Shown here one piece after another: positions 32,327 to 44,299 of a DNA stretch of 64,000 nucleotides. The position numbers and the translations under genes were made by a program. The notes below the pieces were generated by a model. The model was given only the letters and a program-made list of their open reading frames with translations, was not told the DNA's origin and did no database searches. Numbering within the stretch: the stretch's first letter is position 1; every line of letters begins with the position of its first letter. The stretch is from Isoetes taiwanensis (lineage: Eukaryota > Streptophyta > Lycopodiopsida > Isoetales > Isoetaceae), in NCBI GenBank assembly GCA_021234155.1, contig JAJEKV010000040.1, forward strand, positions 9,467,541-9,531,540, read 5' to 3'.

Positions 32327-35300
32327 TATAGGTGCGAAGGTGGCGTTTGCGAGCAATCAAGATGGAAGAAGTGGAGCAAAGAAACTTTATGGGAAAGAGG
32401 AAGAGGACAAAGAGAGCGGGGAGACTCTAAAGAAGAGGAAACAAAGAAAGAAAAAAAAGAAGAGAAGAATGCTTTGATGCAGGAGTCCAAAGCTTATGCC
32501 AATCAAGTGAGTAAACAAAAGATTGTGTCTAATCTAGTGTTCTCATTCAAAAGGCAAGTTTGTGAAATGGATTTGGAAGAGAAAAGGGAAGTGCTAAATG
32601 ATTTCTTGAAGCACAAAGAAATGAAGGATGTCACTTCTTGATCACTTGAAGGATTGAAGTCAAAAGCCATGTGATTGAGAACATTCGAGAATCTATTCGG
32701 ACTATAAAAGGATCTAGTAGTTTAGATTCTATGGCTGCAAGAAGAAGTGTACTTGCCATGTCTATTGGGAAGGAGACTTTGAATCAAGCTATTAGCAAGA
32801 GAAGTTTGGGAAAAGTTTTGGGAGTCCATCCTAGATGTATTACGTGACCAAGGAAAAAGCGTAAAAAGAAGTGGAGTTTAATAAGGAAGGATGGGTATAT
32901 TTTAGAAGGTCACGGAGGTTTGATTCAATTGACAAATATGTCATTGAGCTGGTTCAAAGTTTTGGGACACAAATACAAGAGTTTCCCCTAATGCAAAGGA
33001 TGTGAAGTTGGAAGACCGGGAAAGAAATGTGAAGGAGGAACATGCTACACATTATCCGGAGGATACTCGGTGCAAATTATCTTTTGGTGATATGTGCATC
33101 ATTTGTAGATGTAGTTGTTGTTGCGGCTTATGTAGATGTAGTTGGTGTTGCAGCTAAGGTTTGAAATACAGTTCTTACTATGCAACTTAAACATTTCGAC
33201 TCTTTGCGGTTGGTGGTGAGATTCAACTTAGGTTGTTAGTCTGCGGTTGGTATTGCGGTTAGTGTTTGAGCTCCATTACATAGTTTCGGTTTTTGTGTTG
33301 CAGAGAGCATGTTAAATAGTTAGACTACGATTTAGTGTTTTGACAAGTGTTGAGTTATGTCGATTGGTTGCGGTTTGTGATTATGTTTGTTGCGAATGCG
33401 GTTGGTGTTGCGATTATGACCATTAGTTGCGAGGTTGTATGTTTGTAGTTTGTGTTTACATTTGTCATAATGAGTTACGATGGCGGTTTATAGTTGCAAA
33501 TTAGAGTAGAGTTACATGTTCATGTGTACTTGTTATTTGACATGTTACTCACATATTTCTTGATTATGTTTTGCGGTCGGAGATGTTCATTAAATTCAAA
33601 AAGCACCATAGAAATTACAATTGGCCAAAAGAGCATTTGAAAAACTAAAACCATGGTATGTAATGAAATTGAAGCAGTTCAATTCATGTTGTTGCATTCA
33701 TCATGTGAGGCTGAGATGCTCTTGGATGGCTTAAATTCACTTAGAAATATGCATGTAGAATGTTGCACTGTGCATGTGAGGTATGCCAATCTGAGGCCAA
33801 CTATGTGCTGCCAAGACTAAGAAGTATAAGTCAACCACTCAGCTCATTTCGGCAATCCATATTGTGTCCTAAAGAAGAAAATCAAGAATTCCACAAGAAA
33901 GATTGCATTTATGGAGCGTGTGGTGTGTCTCGGCTACTGTGTGTCCTCTAGAGTTGTCCAGAAGAAGGATTTGTGAGTTGAGAGTTGGGATTATGAGGAA
34001 GGAGGTAAGGATAAGGGGAAACCCAAGAAAGTACTCAGCATGCGTGGAGGAAAACAAAACCAAAAGATCTTATGCACACATTGATTGACAGATTGGCAAA
34101 GTTTCGAGTCTGCGACTTTTAGGCACAAATGGCAAGCGATGCGGTTTAGGGATATGTTAGACAACCTCCCTTTTGGGGTTATTGTATCTGTAGTAGACTT
34201 TGCAAGAGAACTTCACAATTCGGTTGCGGGATCAAGTTCAATCTGCGTCTTGGACAAGCAAAGCAGTCACCATTCTTGTACAAATCACATACTATTTGGA
34301 GCCTTCATCGGTGGCGTCATTAAGGACACCCATTACTATATATCGATGATACAAAACATGACACACTATTCGTCCGGCATGCATTTATGATGCATCCGCG
34401 AATTCATGAAAAAACGGGGCATACATCCAAAAAGCATTGGGTATTTTTCGGATGGGTGCATCCCAATTCAAAGCTGCCCGGCCCATTCTATTTTGTAGGA
34501 AGGTATTCTCATGAGACACTCATTGAAATGATGTGGAATTTTTTCGGCTCAATCACGGCAAGGGAGCATGATGGGAAGGCTGCTGCCGAGTTGAAGCGGT
34601 GGCTAAGGGAGATGATGAAGAGATCACGATCGTAAAAGTAGAATGTGTCTTTGATATTGTGAATATAGCGGGGAGAATTTCCACATTTGTTGCTCCATCT
34701 TCAAGTGTGAACAAGAAACCCGAAGAAGGTCGTTTTGGGAAGTGAAAAATGTATGGGGTCTTTTGAGACATGGAGGACACGAGGAACATTCATTACGTGC
34801 ATGCATTTAACTTAGCATCTCCTCATAATTGCATATAAAGGCGTTTATCTTGTTTTACGTGCATATTGCCGTGATGCACAATGGGAGAAGTGTCGAACAA
34901 AGGAATATGTAGATGATTGGGAGCTCGTAGTTGTTGAGCCAAGCAAGGCTATAGCTGATGAATACGAGTTCTTGTGAGATCCGAAAGAGCTCTATTTTTA
35001 CGGAGATCTGTTTGTGTTGAGTGATTTGGTAGGGGAAGGAGATAACCTTATTTGTCGCTCAAAGGACAATGATGAGGGACACTTTATTTTGGATATTATT
35101 GTGTCTGAAAGAGAAATATGTGGTTCGGACAGATTTTTGAAGCCTATGGGAATTGGTTTTATAAAGGGGAAGAAGTTTTAGAGGGAACTTACTACAAAAA
35201 AGTCCCAAGATAAACTTACGAGGTTACACTTTTATGTTCTGAGCCAAAAGGCATTGTTTATGCTACCCAAGTTTGCTCAATAAGACTTGATATGGCACAA

Positions 35301-35430
35301 ACAAAACATAGGCTGAAAGGAAACCGGGTTGTTTACAAATTTTGTGAAGGCGGCGGTGAAAAGATTTTAGACAATCTCCACGATGTGCTATCAGGGCGAA
35401 GAGGATTAAATATTCATTTCTGAGTTGGAA
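32327..35430 (+). pseudogene. Broken transposase-like protein of an uncharacterised widespread family
   Basis: Collinear pieces appear in shifting frames. In order they are a Lys-rich coiled N-part (about 32350-32640), AARRSVLAMSIGKETLNQAI (32740), TRVSPNAKDV (32980), FNSCCCIHHV (33680), LCPKEENQEFHKKDCIYGAC (33865), VDFA...DQVQSASWTSKAVT (34190-34265), and an open block 34341-34635. That block contains DDTKHDTLFVRHAFMMH, KHWVFFGW, FVGRYS, WNFFGS and EHDGKAAAELKRW. I know this motif order from uncharacterised, high-copy proteins of non-seed plants, algae and invertebrates. There the middle motif is usually SDGC.GQFK, replaced here by FGWVHPNSK. The Asp/His pattern suggests an RNase-H-like transposase, but that is inference. 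Several frameshifts and stops make this copy inactive. Element ends were not found. Confidence 0.5.
33095..33560 (+). repeat. GTTGCGGTTAGTGTTG-type degenerate repeat inside the transposase-like locus
   Basis: G/T-rich phrases (GTTGGTGTTGC, TTGCGGTTAGTGTTT, GTTGCGGTTTGTG) recur irregularly and separate two coding blocks, like a repeat-filled intron. The complementary composition occurs at 41880-42200. Confidence 0.5.
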
Positions 35431-36240
35431 TGTAGTTAGTGTTGCGGTTCACGTGCCCTTGAAGCTTTAAGTGAAACAAGCGGTCGAAGGGTCTAATTTA
35501 TATTGTGTGCGGCTATGATGTATGTTGTTATTATGTTGTTGATGTTTCTTTCTTTGCATCATCAACAAGCGATTATTTTTGAAGTCAAAATTTGGACTTC
35601 TATTGTCTTTATTCTTTTTTCTTGAATAAAACAAATATCCACCTTCACGGTTTGGAAATATCAGTTGGATGTGTATTTGTATTATCAGCATTTTGATTTG
35701 GAAGGGCTCTAAGACAAAACTTCACGATACAAAACATGAACACTTATATTACAAAAGCAGTTGGAACAAATCGAGATTGCATATATAAAGTCGTGCTCTA
35801 AATAGCGATCTGAGATCAAAAAGGCCAACCCAAAAAGGCCATGCAAAATATATTTATAAAAGCATCTTTTTACGCTCCTAGCGAGAATTCGCATGCATAG
35901 GAAGGACCCATCACTTCATACATGCACCACTCTTCTTTGGCGACTTGAGGTTTAGAGGCGGATCAGGAAGGAAGTGAACCGTGAACCCTAGAAAAAAACC
36001 AATGGTTATTCTTGCGGCGTATATCCCACAAGCCTAACCCAAATGAAAGGGCTTCACATATAAGCAATTAAAAAATTATTTCTAGTAAATGGGTTAATGT
36101 GGGGGGCATGGGATGCCTTCTTGATGCACAGTTGGGTGTGTGTGTGGGGAATTTGTCTTGGACCTATGCACAAATTTAGGTTGGATTGGTTGTTCATGGA
36201 CCCCTGGCACCCTGGAATCCATGAGCAGCCATTCCTTTGC
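35431..36240. other. No gene recognised
   Basis: Possible 3' flank of the transposase-like element. The short frames match nothing known. Confidence 0.35.
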
Positions 36241-36823
36241 CAAATTCCGTGAAACTATAGCTAATCTCATTGCTATCCTTTTGCAAAATTTTTGTGAAAC
36301 TATAGCTAATCTCATTGCTAGTTAATACTGTGAACTTATTGACTACCTATTTGTTACATTAGCGTGAAAATCTAGCTCCATTTCTTTAGCCATAATTCCG
36401 TGATCATCACTTGAATATGGTCTACATAAGTTTCATATGGTCAAATTGTTTTACATCACATAAGTTTCTACATATGGTCACATAAGTTTCTATATCACTT
36501 GCATATGGTCACATCGTTTCTTTTAACTTCATAAGTGTGTTATGGGTTTAGGGTTAATTAGAACACATTAGAACTATTTATGATTCCATAGTTTTAAATG
36601 CCTATTGGAATTTGTCTTTTGGCACTAGTTAGAGTATCATATGACCAAATGCACTAGTTTAAGGCATCTTCAAATGCATCCATAGTTTAAGTGCCACAAT
36701 GTGCCTTATATTGAAATCATGACTTGTCTACATTGTTTCAAATAACTTCATAAGTGTGTTATGGGTTTAGGGTTATTTAGAACACATTAGAACTATTGAT
36801 GCTTCCATAGTTTTAGATTCGAA
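36240..36823. repeat. Short direct duplications
   Basis: GTGAAACTATAGCTAATCTC plus ATTGCTA occurs in tandem near 36250 and 36294. A separate unit of about 85 bp (AACTTCATAAGTGTGTTATG through TCCATAGTTTTA) occurs at about 36518-36597 and 36737-36814. All noncoding. Confidence 0.7.
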
Positions 36824-37046
36824 TGTAAGGAATAAATCTATGTAGAACATTCTCTTTACCAAAAAAATCTAGGTATGCTTGCATGGGCTCAGGTTCTGAG
36901 GCAAAGACATTAATGGCACCTTTACAACCGTCTCTATATGATGCCATTTTTTCGCGCGATTTTCTCGTCTTCCACTCACTTGCGACTTCCAGTTCCTTGT
37001 TCTTCCCATTCAGATCACTCAGTCCTCCAATTTCTTCCATCGGGAC

Positions 37047-37343
37047 ATGGCCAGGATCAAGTACACGGCCAGGAAGGCCGACGAAGAATCCTCCCGGGCT
37101 TCCTCCACTTCCAGCAATGGGGGCATGCAAATGACCTTTGTTGCTAAATTTTCATGCAAGGAAGTGAATCGAGTCATTGAGCAAGGAGCTAAAGTTTCTA
37201 AAAGAGTCTAGCAGTGGATTGACCGTGTTTTGCCTCATGAGGAGCGCCTTTTGCAGATGACCATGCAATCTGATGGACTTTATCTTTATGTGGAGCTGCA
37301 GATGCCCCCCTCGATCACTAGCCAATATAATGTCCGGACTTAG
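37047..37343 (+). pseudogene. Small frame starting with a histone H3-like N-terminus
   Basis: The frame starts MARIKYTARKADEESSR, which shares 8 of its first 10 residues with the histone H3 start. It runs 54 codons to TAG 37209-37211, then 43 more codons to a second TAG at 37341. No histone fold follows. The rest is GAKVSKRV, then WIDRVLPHEERLL and MTMQSDGLYLYVEL. Codon choice is GC-rich at the start. It may be a decayed gene with one nonsense change, or a short protein with a mimic tail. The similarity could be chance. Confidence 0.35.
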
Positions 37344-37439
37344 AGCTGTTTTTGGTTTAAGGTTTAGAGCTTCGAGCTTGATTTTTTTTTGTAAAGCATC
37401 CACCTGATGGTTTTCCTTCTATGTAGTACGAAACAGAAA

Positions 37440-37660
37440 CTTTGTGTAATTTCGAGCTTGATTTTCATGGTTTTTCCTTAATATATGACAGAAACTTTGT
37501 GTAATTTCTTATGTCCAGAAACTGTGTAATTTCTTTTGTCCAGATCTATTAATGTGTTTACTTTGTGAATCATCTTTTTCTGCAAGTCCTACTTATCTTT
37601 GTCAAAGGAAATACAAAAACCAAAGTAGTTACAACCGATGCACTTCAAACCCGAGCAACC
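37440..37660. repeat. Direct repeat, left copy
   Basis: The phrase AACTTTGTGTAATTTC recurs internally. The block from GATCTATTAATG to GTTACAACCGATGCACTTC recurs at 39155-39330. The copies are 1.65 kb apart in the same orientation and about 85% alike by eye. They could be ends of one element or two insertions. Confidence 0.7.
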
Positions 37661-39154
37661 AAACTGAAGCAAACAAACAAAACACATCTAATTGAAATGG
37701 ACACCACTATCTTCACCATTCTAATGTGTCAAGGATCCTGCATTATGGTATCTGTGAGGCAATTTAGTCTAAATTTGATCTTCTGTGTTCTCCTTTCATG
37801 TTTCTCAAGCTTTTCCACTTTCTCCCTTCTTTTCCGACCCTCCCCTGCTTTTGATCGATTCAATTTCCCCTTTGTTGCATGCACCTGTGCTTTATGATTG
37901 CCAAAATGAAAGCGATTTTAACCTAAAGCCTAAAAACTCTGCCATTTCTCCATTGTTTTTGGGCTTCAAAAGAAGATCAGCAATCTCGGCTTTCAAACTT
38001 GAAGGATATCTCGTCCAAAGGCTCATGGAGCCTCTTTCCGACCGGGGCGCCAATATGGGATAATCACTTTCGAAGATCCCAATTTCCTTGGTGTTATGCC
38101 TTCAATGGATCTTTTCTTTGGCATTCTGAGCCTTATGGTGTCCAGCCCCCTTTTGTTGAAGTCAATTCGATCTTTGCTTGGGACAATATGCTTCAAAATG
38201 AGCGGCCTCAACTAGGATCTAAACTTGCTCTGTGCACGGTATTCATTTAAACTCTCATATGGTTTTGAGAAAATGAAATGTCTTTTCAATTCTATTTGTC
38301 ATTCTCAAAGTAAACAAAGCGAGGGATCAACATAGCTAACCTTTGGTCTCACTTGCTCTCTCTCGCAAAAAGGCCTTACCATAAATGCTTTACCATCTTA
38401 TAAAACTTCTAGCTGATTTCTTGCTCATAGGGTACATGGAGCTATGCAGAGGTCATCGAGAGGAGAAAATTTGATAGAGGAGCGAGATAGGTTTGAAGTT
38501 GAGTTTATATGGAGATGAGAGAATTCATGAACACGGTCAAGTTCCCTCCCCATAATCAATGGTGCAATGAGACGGATGATCGAGAGACAATGAAATAAGC
38601 AAGGCAAGAGAAAGGATTTGGGCAAGTATATATACAAGAGAAGTTATGCAAATGATTTACATGTTTTGGTTCATAAACTTCGAACCATCATGAATTCATG
38701 AAAAAGCAGTTAAAAGACAAATATAGGCGGATGTTCTACACTCCACGGAATGTTAGGCGATGCTTATGGCACCCTTATACTTCTCATGGTTCAAAGGATT
38801 TTTACAGATTAATAAGGGATAATCTATGGATGGCGACTCCTATGTCATGGGGCTGCTGATTCATTCACTCAATCCTATAACCAACCTGTTCAACTGCCAT
38901 AAACTTCGATGATCCAAAGATTCCTACCATTCGATGGAGACATACATTGGCGATATTGCCTCCTTTGAGATGCAATAGTATCTTTTGGTTTTGCGGGTTT
39001 GTAACGAGAGACAGTTTTTGCTATTTGGATGAGATATGGGATTACCTCTTTGGAAAGACCTCGGTTCTGGCTCTAATCCTCTTCTACAACAAGCAGTTAA
39101 CACAAAAGTATAGGACTCAAGGCCCGACAAGACTTGGACAAGACCTTAATATAT
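37661..39154 (+). other. Sequence between the direct repeats, unrecognised frames
   Basis: An apparently coding stretch at about 37999-38240 reads WSLFPTGAPIWDNHFRRSQF, then FNGSFLWHSEPYGV and NMLQNERPQLGS. It ends at a possible GTATTC donor. A second frame near 38700-38870 reads RRMFYTPRNVRRCLWHPYT. I recognise neither. Aromatic-rich composition suggests former coding sequence. Confidence 0.35.
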
Positions 39155-39330
39155 AGCGAAACTTTGTGTAATTTCTTTTGTCCGAAGCTGTGTAATTTCT
39201 TTTTGTCGGATCTATTAATGTATTTACTATGTGAATCATCTTTTTACGCAAGTCCTACTTATCTTGTCAAAGGAAATACAAAAAAACCAAAACTAGTTAC
39301 AACTGATGCACTTCCAAACCGAGGCGAGAG
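39155..39330. repeat. Direct repeat, right copy
   Basis: Partner of 37440-37660, from AAACTTTGTGTAATTTC to AACTGATGCACTTCC. Confidence 0.7.
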
Positions 39331-42300
39331 GCAATGTTGAACATCAAAAGTACAAATGCAGGTTCAAAAGTACATCAATTTACATTATCAAGATGGCAAC
39401 AACATGATCTTTGATAAATCACCAACCATAATCAAACTTCATTATCCAAAATGTTAAATGCAAATCTGGCATCAGGTACATCAAAGTACTTAAACTTTTC
39501 GGGATATCCATTGCTTGCTTAGATTCTTTATCAACAGTTGGATAGTTTCTTCTCAAGCACGTAGTCTTTTCATTCTCAACTTCCACTTTGACCCAAGGAA
39601 AGGTTTCAAATGCTCGAAGAAAATTACCTTCACGGGCGAGATGGCTGATAAGCTTGTTTGGGGACACTCGCGCCCGCGCACTATTCTTGTAACTTGTGGT
39701 ATAACATGTCATCAATCAAAAGCTTGTGTTGTGTTCAGCCCATGTTCCCTTGTATCTAGAGTCGTGGTAGACCTTGTTGAGATCTTTCGTGAGAATAGGC
39801 TTTTTGCTCACTTTAAATGATGTGTTTGTGCACACATCGAGTGCCAAGTAAATAGCAACTTGTCTCTAAGACTCCTTGGAAAGGTATGCTTCAGGATTAA
39901 ATTTGCGACCACACTTTCGTCAATGTTGTCCGGATATAGCAACCACGAAGTGCTCCACGCACCATTCAAAAACTCAATGCTCTTGGATGCAAAACCAATA
40001 TCTTTGAGAGATTGAGATGCTTTGCCTCGCACCATCTTGAAGGCTCTTTGGGCAATAGTTCCCCTTTCTCAAGCAGCTTGCACAAAACTCCTTCAAGCTC
40101 AAAAATTAAAAGCTTCATAAGGCGGTTTAAGCCGCTTATTGATTAGCAACATAGATTTTGCTATGTATGTCACCATACGTTTACTATTCTTTATAGTAGC
40201 CACCTGCTCTCTTGTACTTCGTAGAATTTAAATGTTAAAAACACATACTAAATTGGAAGTTAAGAGATGGAATTGCTAAGTTACCGGTGAATATGATTCG
40301 ATCTCAAGGATTGACTTATTTGTTTGGACTGCCTATACTACTGCTCCTTCAGCGATACAATTCTTTTTCACGGGGTACTCAACATTCTTCTTCTCAAATT
40401 GACTGCTTAAGGCTGGTTAGTCCCTCTTTTCTCCTTACATGGATTTTGTGATCAACTTTGCTTTTCATACTAGGTGATGATCACGGTATCCTTAGTTCTT
40501 GTCCATGATATGGCCTCAGGCACATGTTCTTTATCTGCCAAACACTTTAAATATTATGGGACTAAGAATTCACTTATTGACCTTTCCATTTTTCTATAAG
40601 CTACCTGGTGGAAGTGACATTGTGGCCAAATCTTCTGTCTCTTCAAGATAAATGTCATTCTCAACTTCAAAACATGCTTCACTCTTAATATCAGCTAAGA
40701 CTTCTTTAAGCGACATGCGAATCAAGACCTGGGCATTAACAATTTCATAACTTGCACCTCTTTGTCGCTCTTTGCATGTCATTTTAAACATGCATATAAC
40801 CTCAACTCATACAGTGATTACATTACCTTCTTTGACATTATTTTCAGTAATGACTCGCAGCCGTCTTTTGTGTTCTTCTTCAGCGGTCAAATCAGCACTC
40901 AAGCGTCTTGGCGGTGACTTGTTTTCCTTGGCGGGGAGGACATGGATGTTGGAGTAAAAGGCAGCCATTGCAAATTCTCCATTCCTTTCGCTCCCACATG
41001 CATAAACATTCCTCAATATAAGGTATGATCATTTCAAACTTATCATAAATGTACAACCAACCATCACAAGACTCTATCATTGTGTTCATTTGCACTCTTT
41101 TTCGTAAGATTTCGGACCAAGTAGAGATATCCATGTCATTGATATCTTGTGCTCCTAATGGATCACCCATGACATTCTTAGATACACTACACCACGAGAG
41201 ACATACATGGTTAAATAGTTAAAGAAAATGAGGCAAAAGAGTGATAATGTTCAACTACGAAATGCACAAGACAACAAAGGTAGATAATCGCATGCATGCA
41301 TTCTGCAACAATGGTAGGTAGAAGCATGCCATATGTTTTCAATGATGCGTGACAAAATGGGCGCGCCCGTTCAATTCAATACTATCCTTTGTATTACTCA
41401 TAACTATTGCTCCTGTAGCGTGAGGAGGATCAAATCAAATGGTGACTCATAGTTTGTCTAGCAAGTAACATTCTTTTAAGACAAGATTTCATCTTTTTCA
41501 GCTCATCAATGTGCCATCCCTAGAAATTTCTAAAGAAATGTAGTCGTTACTTGCATCCTTTATAACAGTGTAATCTCGTAAGTTCTTTTTTTGTAGGTCA
41601 ATGGCGGCCTCAATGCCAACCCTTGCTATAGTGGGTAAGGTTGTAATTAATGCTTCATATCGCCAATGTCACCCCTCAAGTGTGCTTGTTTTCTTGCCAA
41701 GGCCTTTTGATTTTGTCGGTTAAGTCATTGCACGGTCATTATCATTCATTGTTGTCTTTCAATATCTTCTATCACGAAATCCATTCTTTCAACCACATTG
41801 ACATTCTTTGTAACATGCATCGATTAGACAAAATTGTATATACAAATTGCAACAACAAATGAGCATTGTTTGAGTTGAAGCGCAACTAATAGCTAAGCGG
41901 AAACTAAAACAAAGCTGAAACTACCACCAAGCGCAGCTACTACCAAGAAAAACATTGAGGCTGTAACTACACATGCAAGCCCGACATTGAACTATAACTC
42001 CAGCGATGGTTGCAACTTTCGAGGCTGCGGTGACACTACACACACTGACATTCGTTTGTAACTCAAAGTAGTTTCAACTCGAGCGCATTGCCAAAGTTGC
42101 AAATTGAACTACCAAACTAGAACTCCACAGGTTCTAGCGCCTTTACTGCAACTATGCGCATATAAACAACTTCTAACACTAACTAAAAATAAGGGCACTA
42201 ACTAAAACTAACACTTGCCACTCAAATGTCAAATGTAACTAACATGAACCGCGAGCTCAGGAATAAACTCTTGAAATTTAAAGCGTATGCAAAGCGACCA

Positions 42301-44290
42301 CAGGACACAAACTATCAACTATGGCAAGCGCCAACTTATCTATACACTCATCAAACAAGAAAGATACATCTAAATTACCTTGTGGATTGTTCTTTGAAGT
42401 TGCTCTCGCCTTAGTGTTAGATGTTACATAGGATTTGGGTGCTCTTGGAGCGATATGACTTTCGTGCGTCATTCTCCTCCTCTTCATCAATTGTAGCGAC
42501 ATCTTGACACTATGACTCATTCTTTTTAGTTCTTGAGGCTGAAGATGCATGCTCATAAAAGCTAAGCCAATCACCGTCGCCCATTTGCAATGTAACACAA
42601 AAGCCATCGCTAAAGCACACACGAAAACACACGCCCTAAAACTTTATCTCATTTGAATATCTTCTTGTATAGATCCATGAACTCCCTTTTTCTTTTTTCT
42701 CTTGTAGAAGCTTGTATACGTAACAAGCTCTACCCTTCACTTTCTCACCCACATCTTAGCATCTCAATGTCATCGAATACTTCTCTCATTTATATAAATC
42801 CTTATAGGTGATCCCTCTCTCTTTGGCCGGTCCGTTACGCTTATCTTCTTCCATGAACACGAAAATAAAAAATGAAAACACAATTACAAACCACAAAAGT
42901 AGACTATAATAATAAGCGAGAAAAGACTTCTTTGGGAAAATAAGTGTTCTAAACTCTTTTTATGTACATCATTCTTACATTTCTTTGATATGTAGCAAGT
43001 CATTGACTAATATTAGGGCCACAATTCTTTGCCAAAAATGAAATACAAATGCAAAACTGTAGACTTACAAATGTGCAAAAACTTCACGCAAATGTGCACT
43101 TACCGGTAGCTTCAATAAAAGCAAAACTGCTAAAGCAAATAACAAAAAGAAACCTACGACCATTTACATATACATGCGTTGAGACTTTAATAATGTTGTA
43201 ATCAACAATGCTTTCTTTAATAAATTGTGTAACAAAACAAATTTATTCTAAATGGCAGCCACTTCTTTCATATTGCTCAACCTTTGAAAAGTTTCAATAT
43301 GAAATTCTTAGCCTGATTAGATAGCTTTCTTTGCTCATATCTAAAATTTATCTTATGGGAACCAAAAAATTCTCTCCTGAGTCTTCACAAATCCGACTCG
43401 AAGAGTGGATTTAAAAGTTCCACAAAGCTAGAATAAAGGGGTGAAACAAATCGAATGCCAAGGCTAAAAAAAAATTGTAATAGTCTATGTGCATAACCAA
43501 TCTTACTCAATAACTTGAGATCTTCAAATGGTAGCTTCCCTGTCACCCTGTCAATCCTTGAAAAATTGAAATCACAATTTATGCCCCATTTAATTAGCGC
43601 CACAATTGCCGGCCCCAAATCGTGTTCTTGATGGAAGTGCGTGGCCAATGAACATCTCGGTTACGGAATGCGGTGATGGCTAAGCTCTTGGGTGCTTCAA
43701 GCGAGTTCCCCCAAAATTCCGTCATTCTAGCCATTGAGTTGGTGAAGTTCTTGGAGCTATTTTTGGACTAAAATTCCCACTATTTTGGATCTATTATTTG
43801 ATGTTGCAAAACTAACATATTGAGCCACTATACCATGCTTTAACCCTTGCCCTTGACAAAAGTGCTCTTGTTGTGCTCAATACTCTCGTCATCGTATTGA
43901 GGAAATTCAATGAGACCATTTCCCCAATTGTACCTTTATTTATCACGGGAGTCCGACTCAGGGAAATTCACTAATGGCCAGGTGCATTGGAAGACATGGA
44001 TTTGGATGATTCCTCTTCTCCACATCCCATGGGACACATCACGATATAGATGGAGTCAAACTTGGCTTTTCTCACGATTAGTCATTAGCCCTTGATGCAA
44101 TATAAGCCGGGTAAATGTTCTTATTTTATTTGCGGTGTAGCTCTTCCAACCTTTTTTTACATCTTTTGCATTACTAGAGCTTTTTTGCCCTCGGTTCAAA
44201 GAAAAGTAGCTGCGGAAGGTTTGTCTTTGAATTAAAGCTTTGTATATTTCCTTCCTTTGGGAATATATTTCTTTGCCCTTGAAATTCCGT
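39331..44290. other. Decayed region, unrecognised minus-strand frames
   Basis: Minus-strand frames at 39419-39715, 39808-40035, 40594-40791, 40892-41170 and 43385-43648 look partly coding (for example MDISTWSEILRKRVQMNTMI) but match no family I know. Near 42570 a minus frame MGDGDWLSFYEHASSASRTK is acidic, crosses one TAG and approaches a donor at about 42380. Bases 41880-42200 are rich in CAACTACAAC-type phrases, the complement of the repeat at 33.1-33.5 kb. The frames and that repeat may belong to one decayed minus-strand element. Confidence 0.35.
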
Positions 44291-44299
44291 GACTATATC

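Noticed and set aside
38040-38060. GGGGCGCCAATATGGG as a Ty3/gypsy primer site
   Set aside because: The match to the usual TGGCGCC primer site is weak and no LTR end or gag follows.
41340-41380. GGCGCGCCC and similar GC palindromes as possible regulatory sites
   Set aside because: Isolated short matches with no promoter context.
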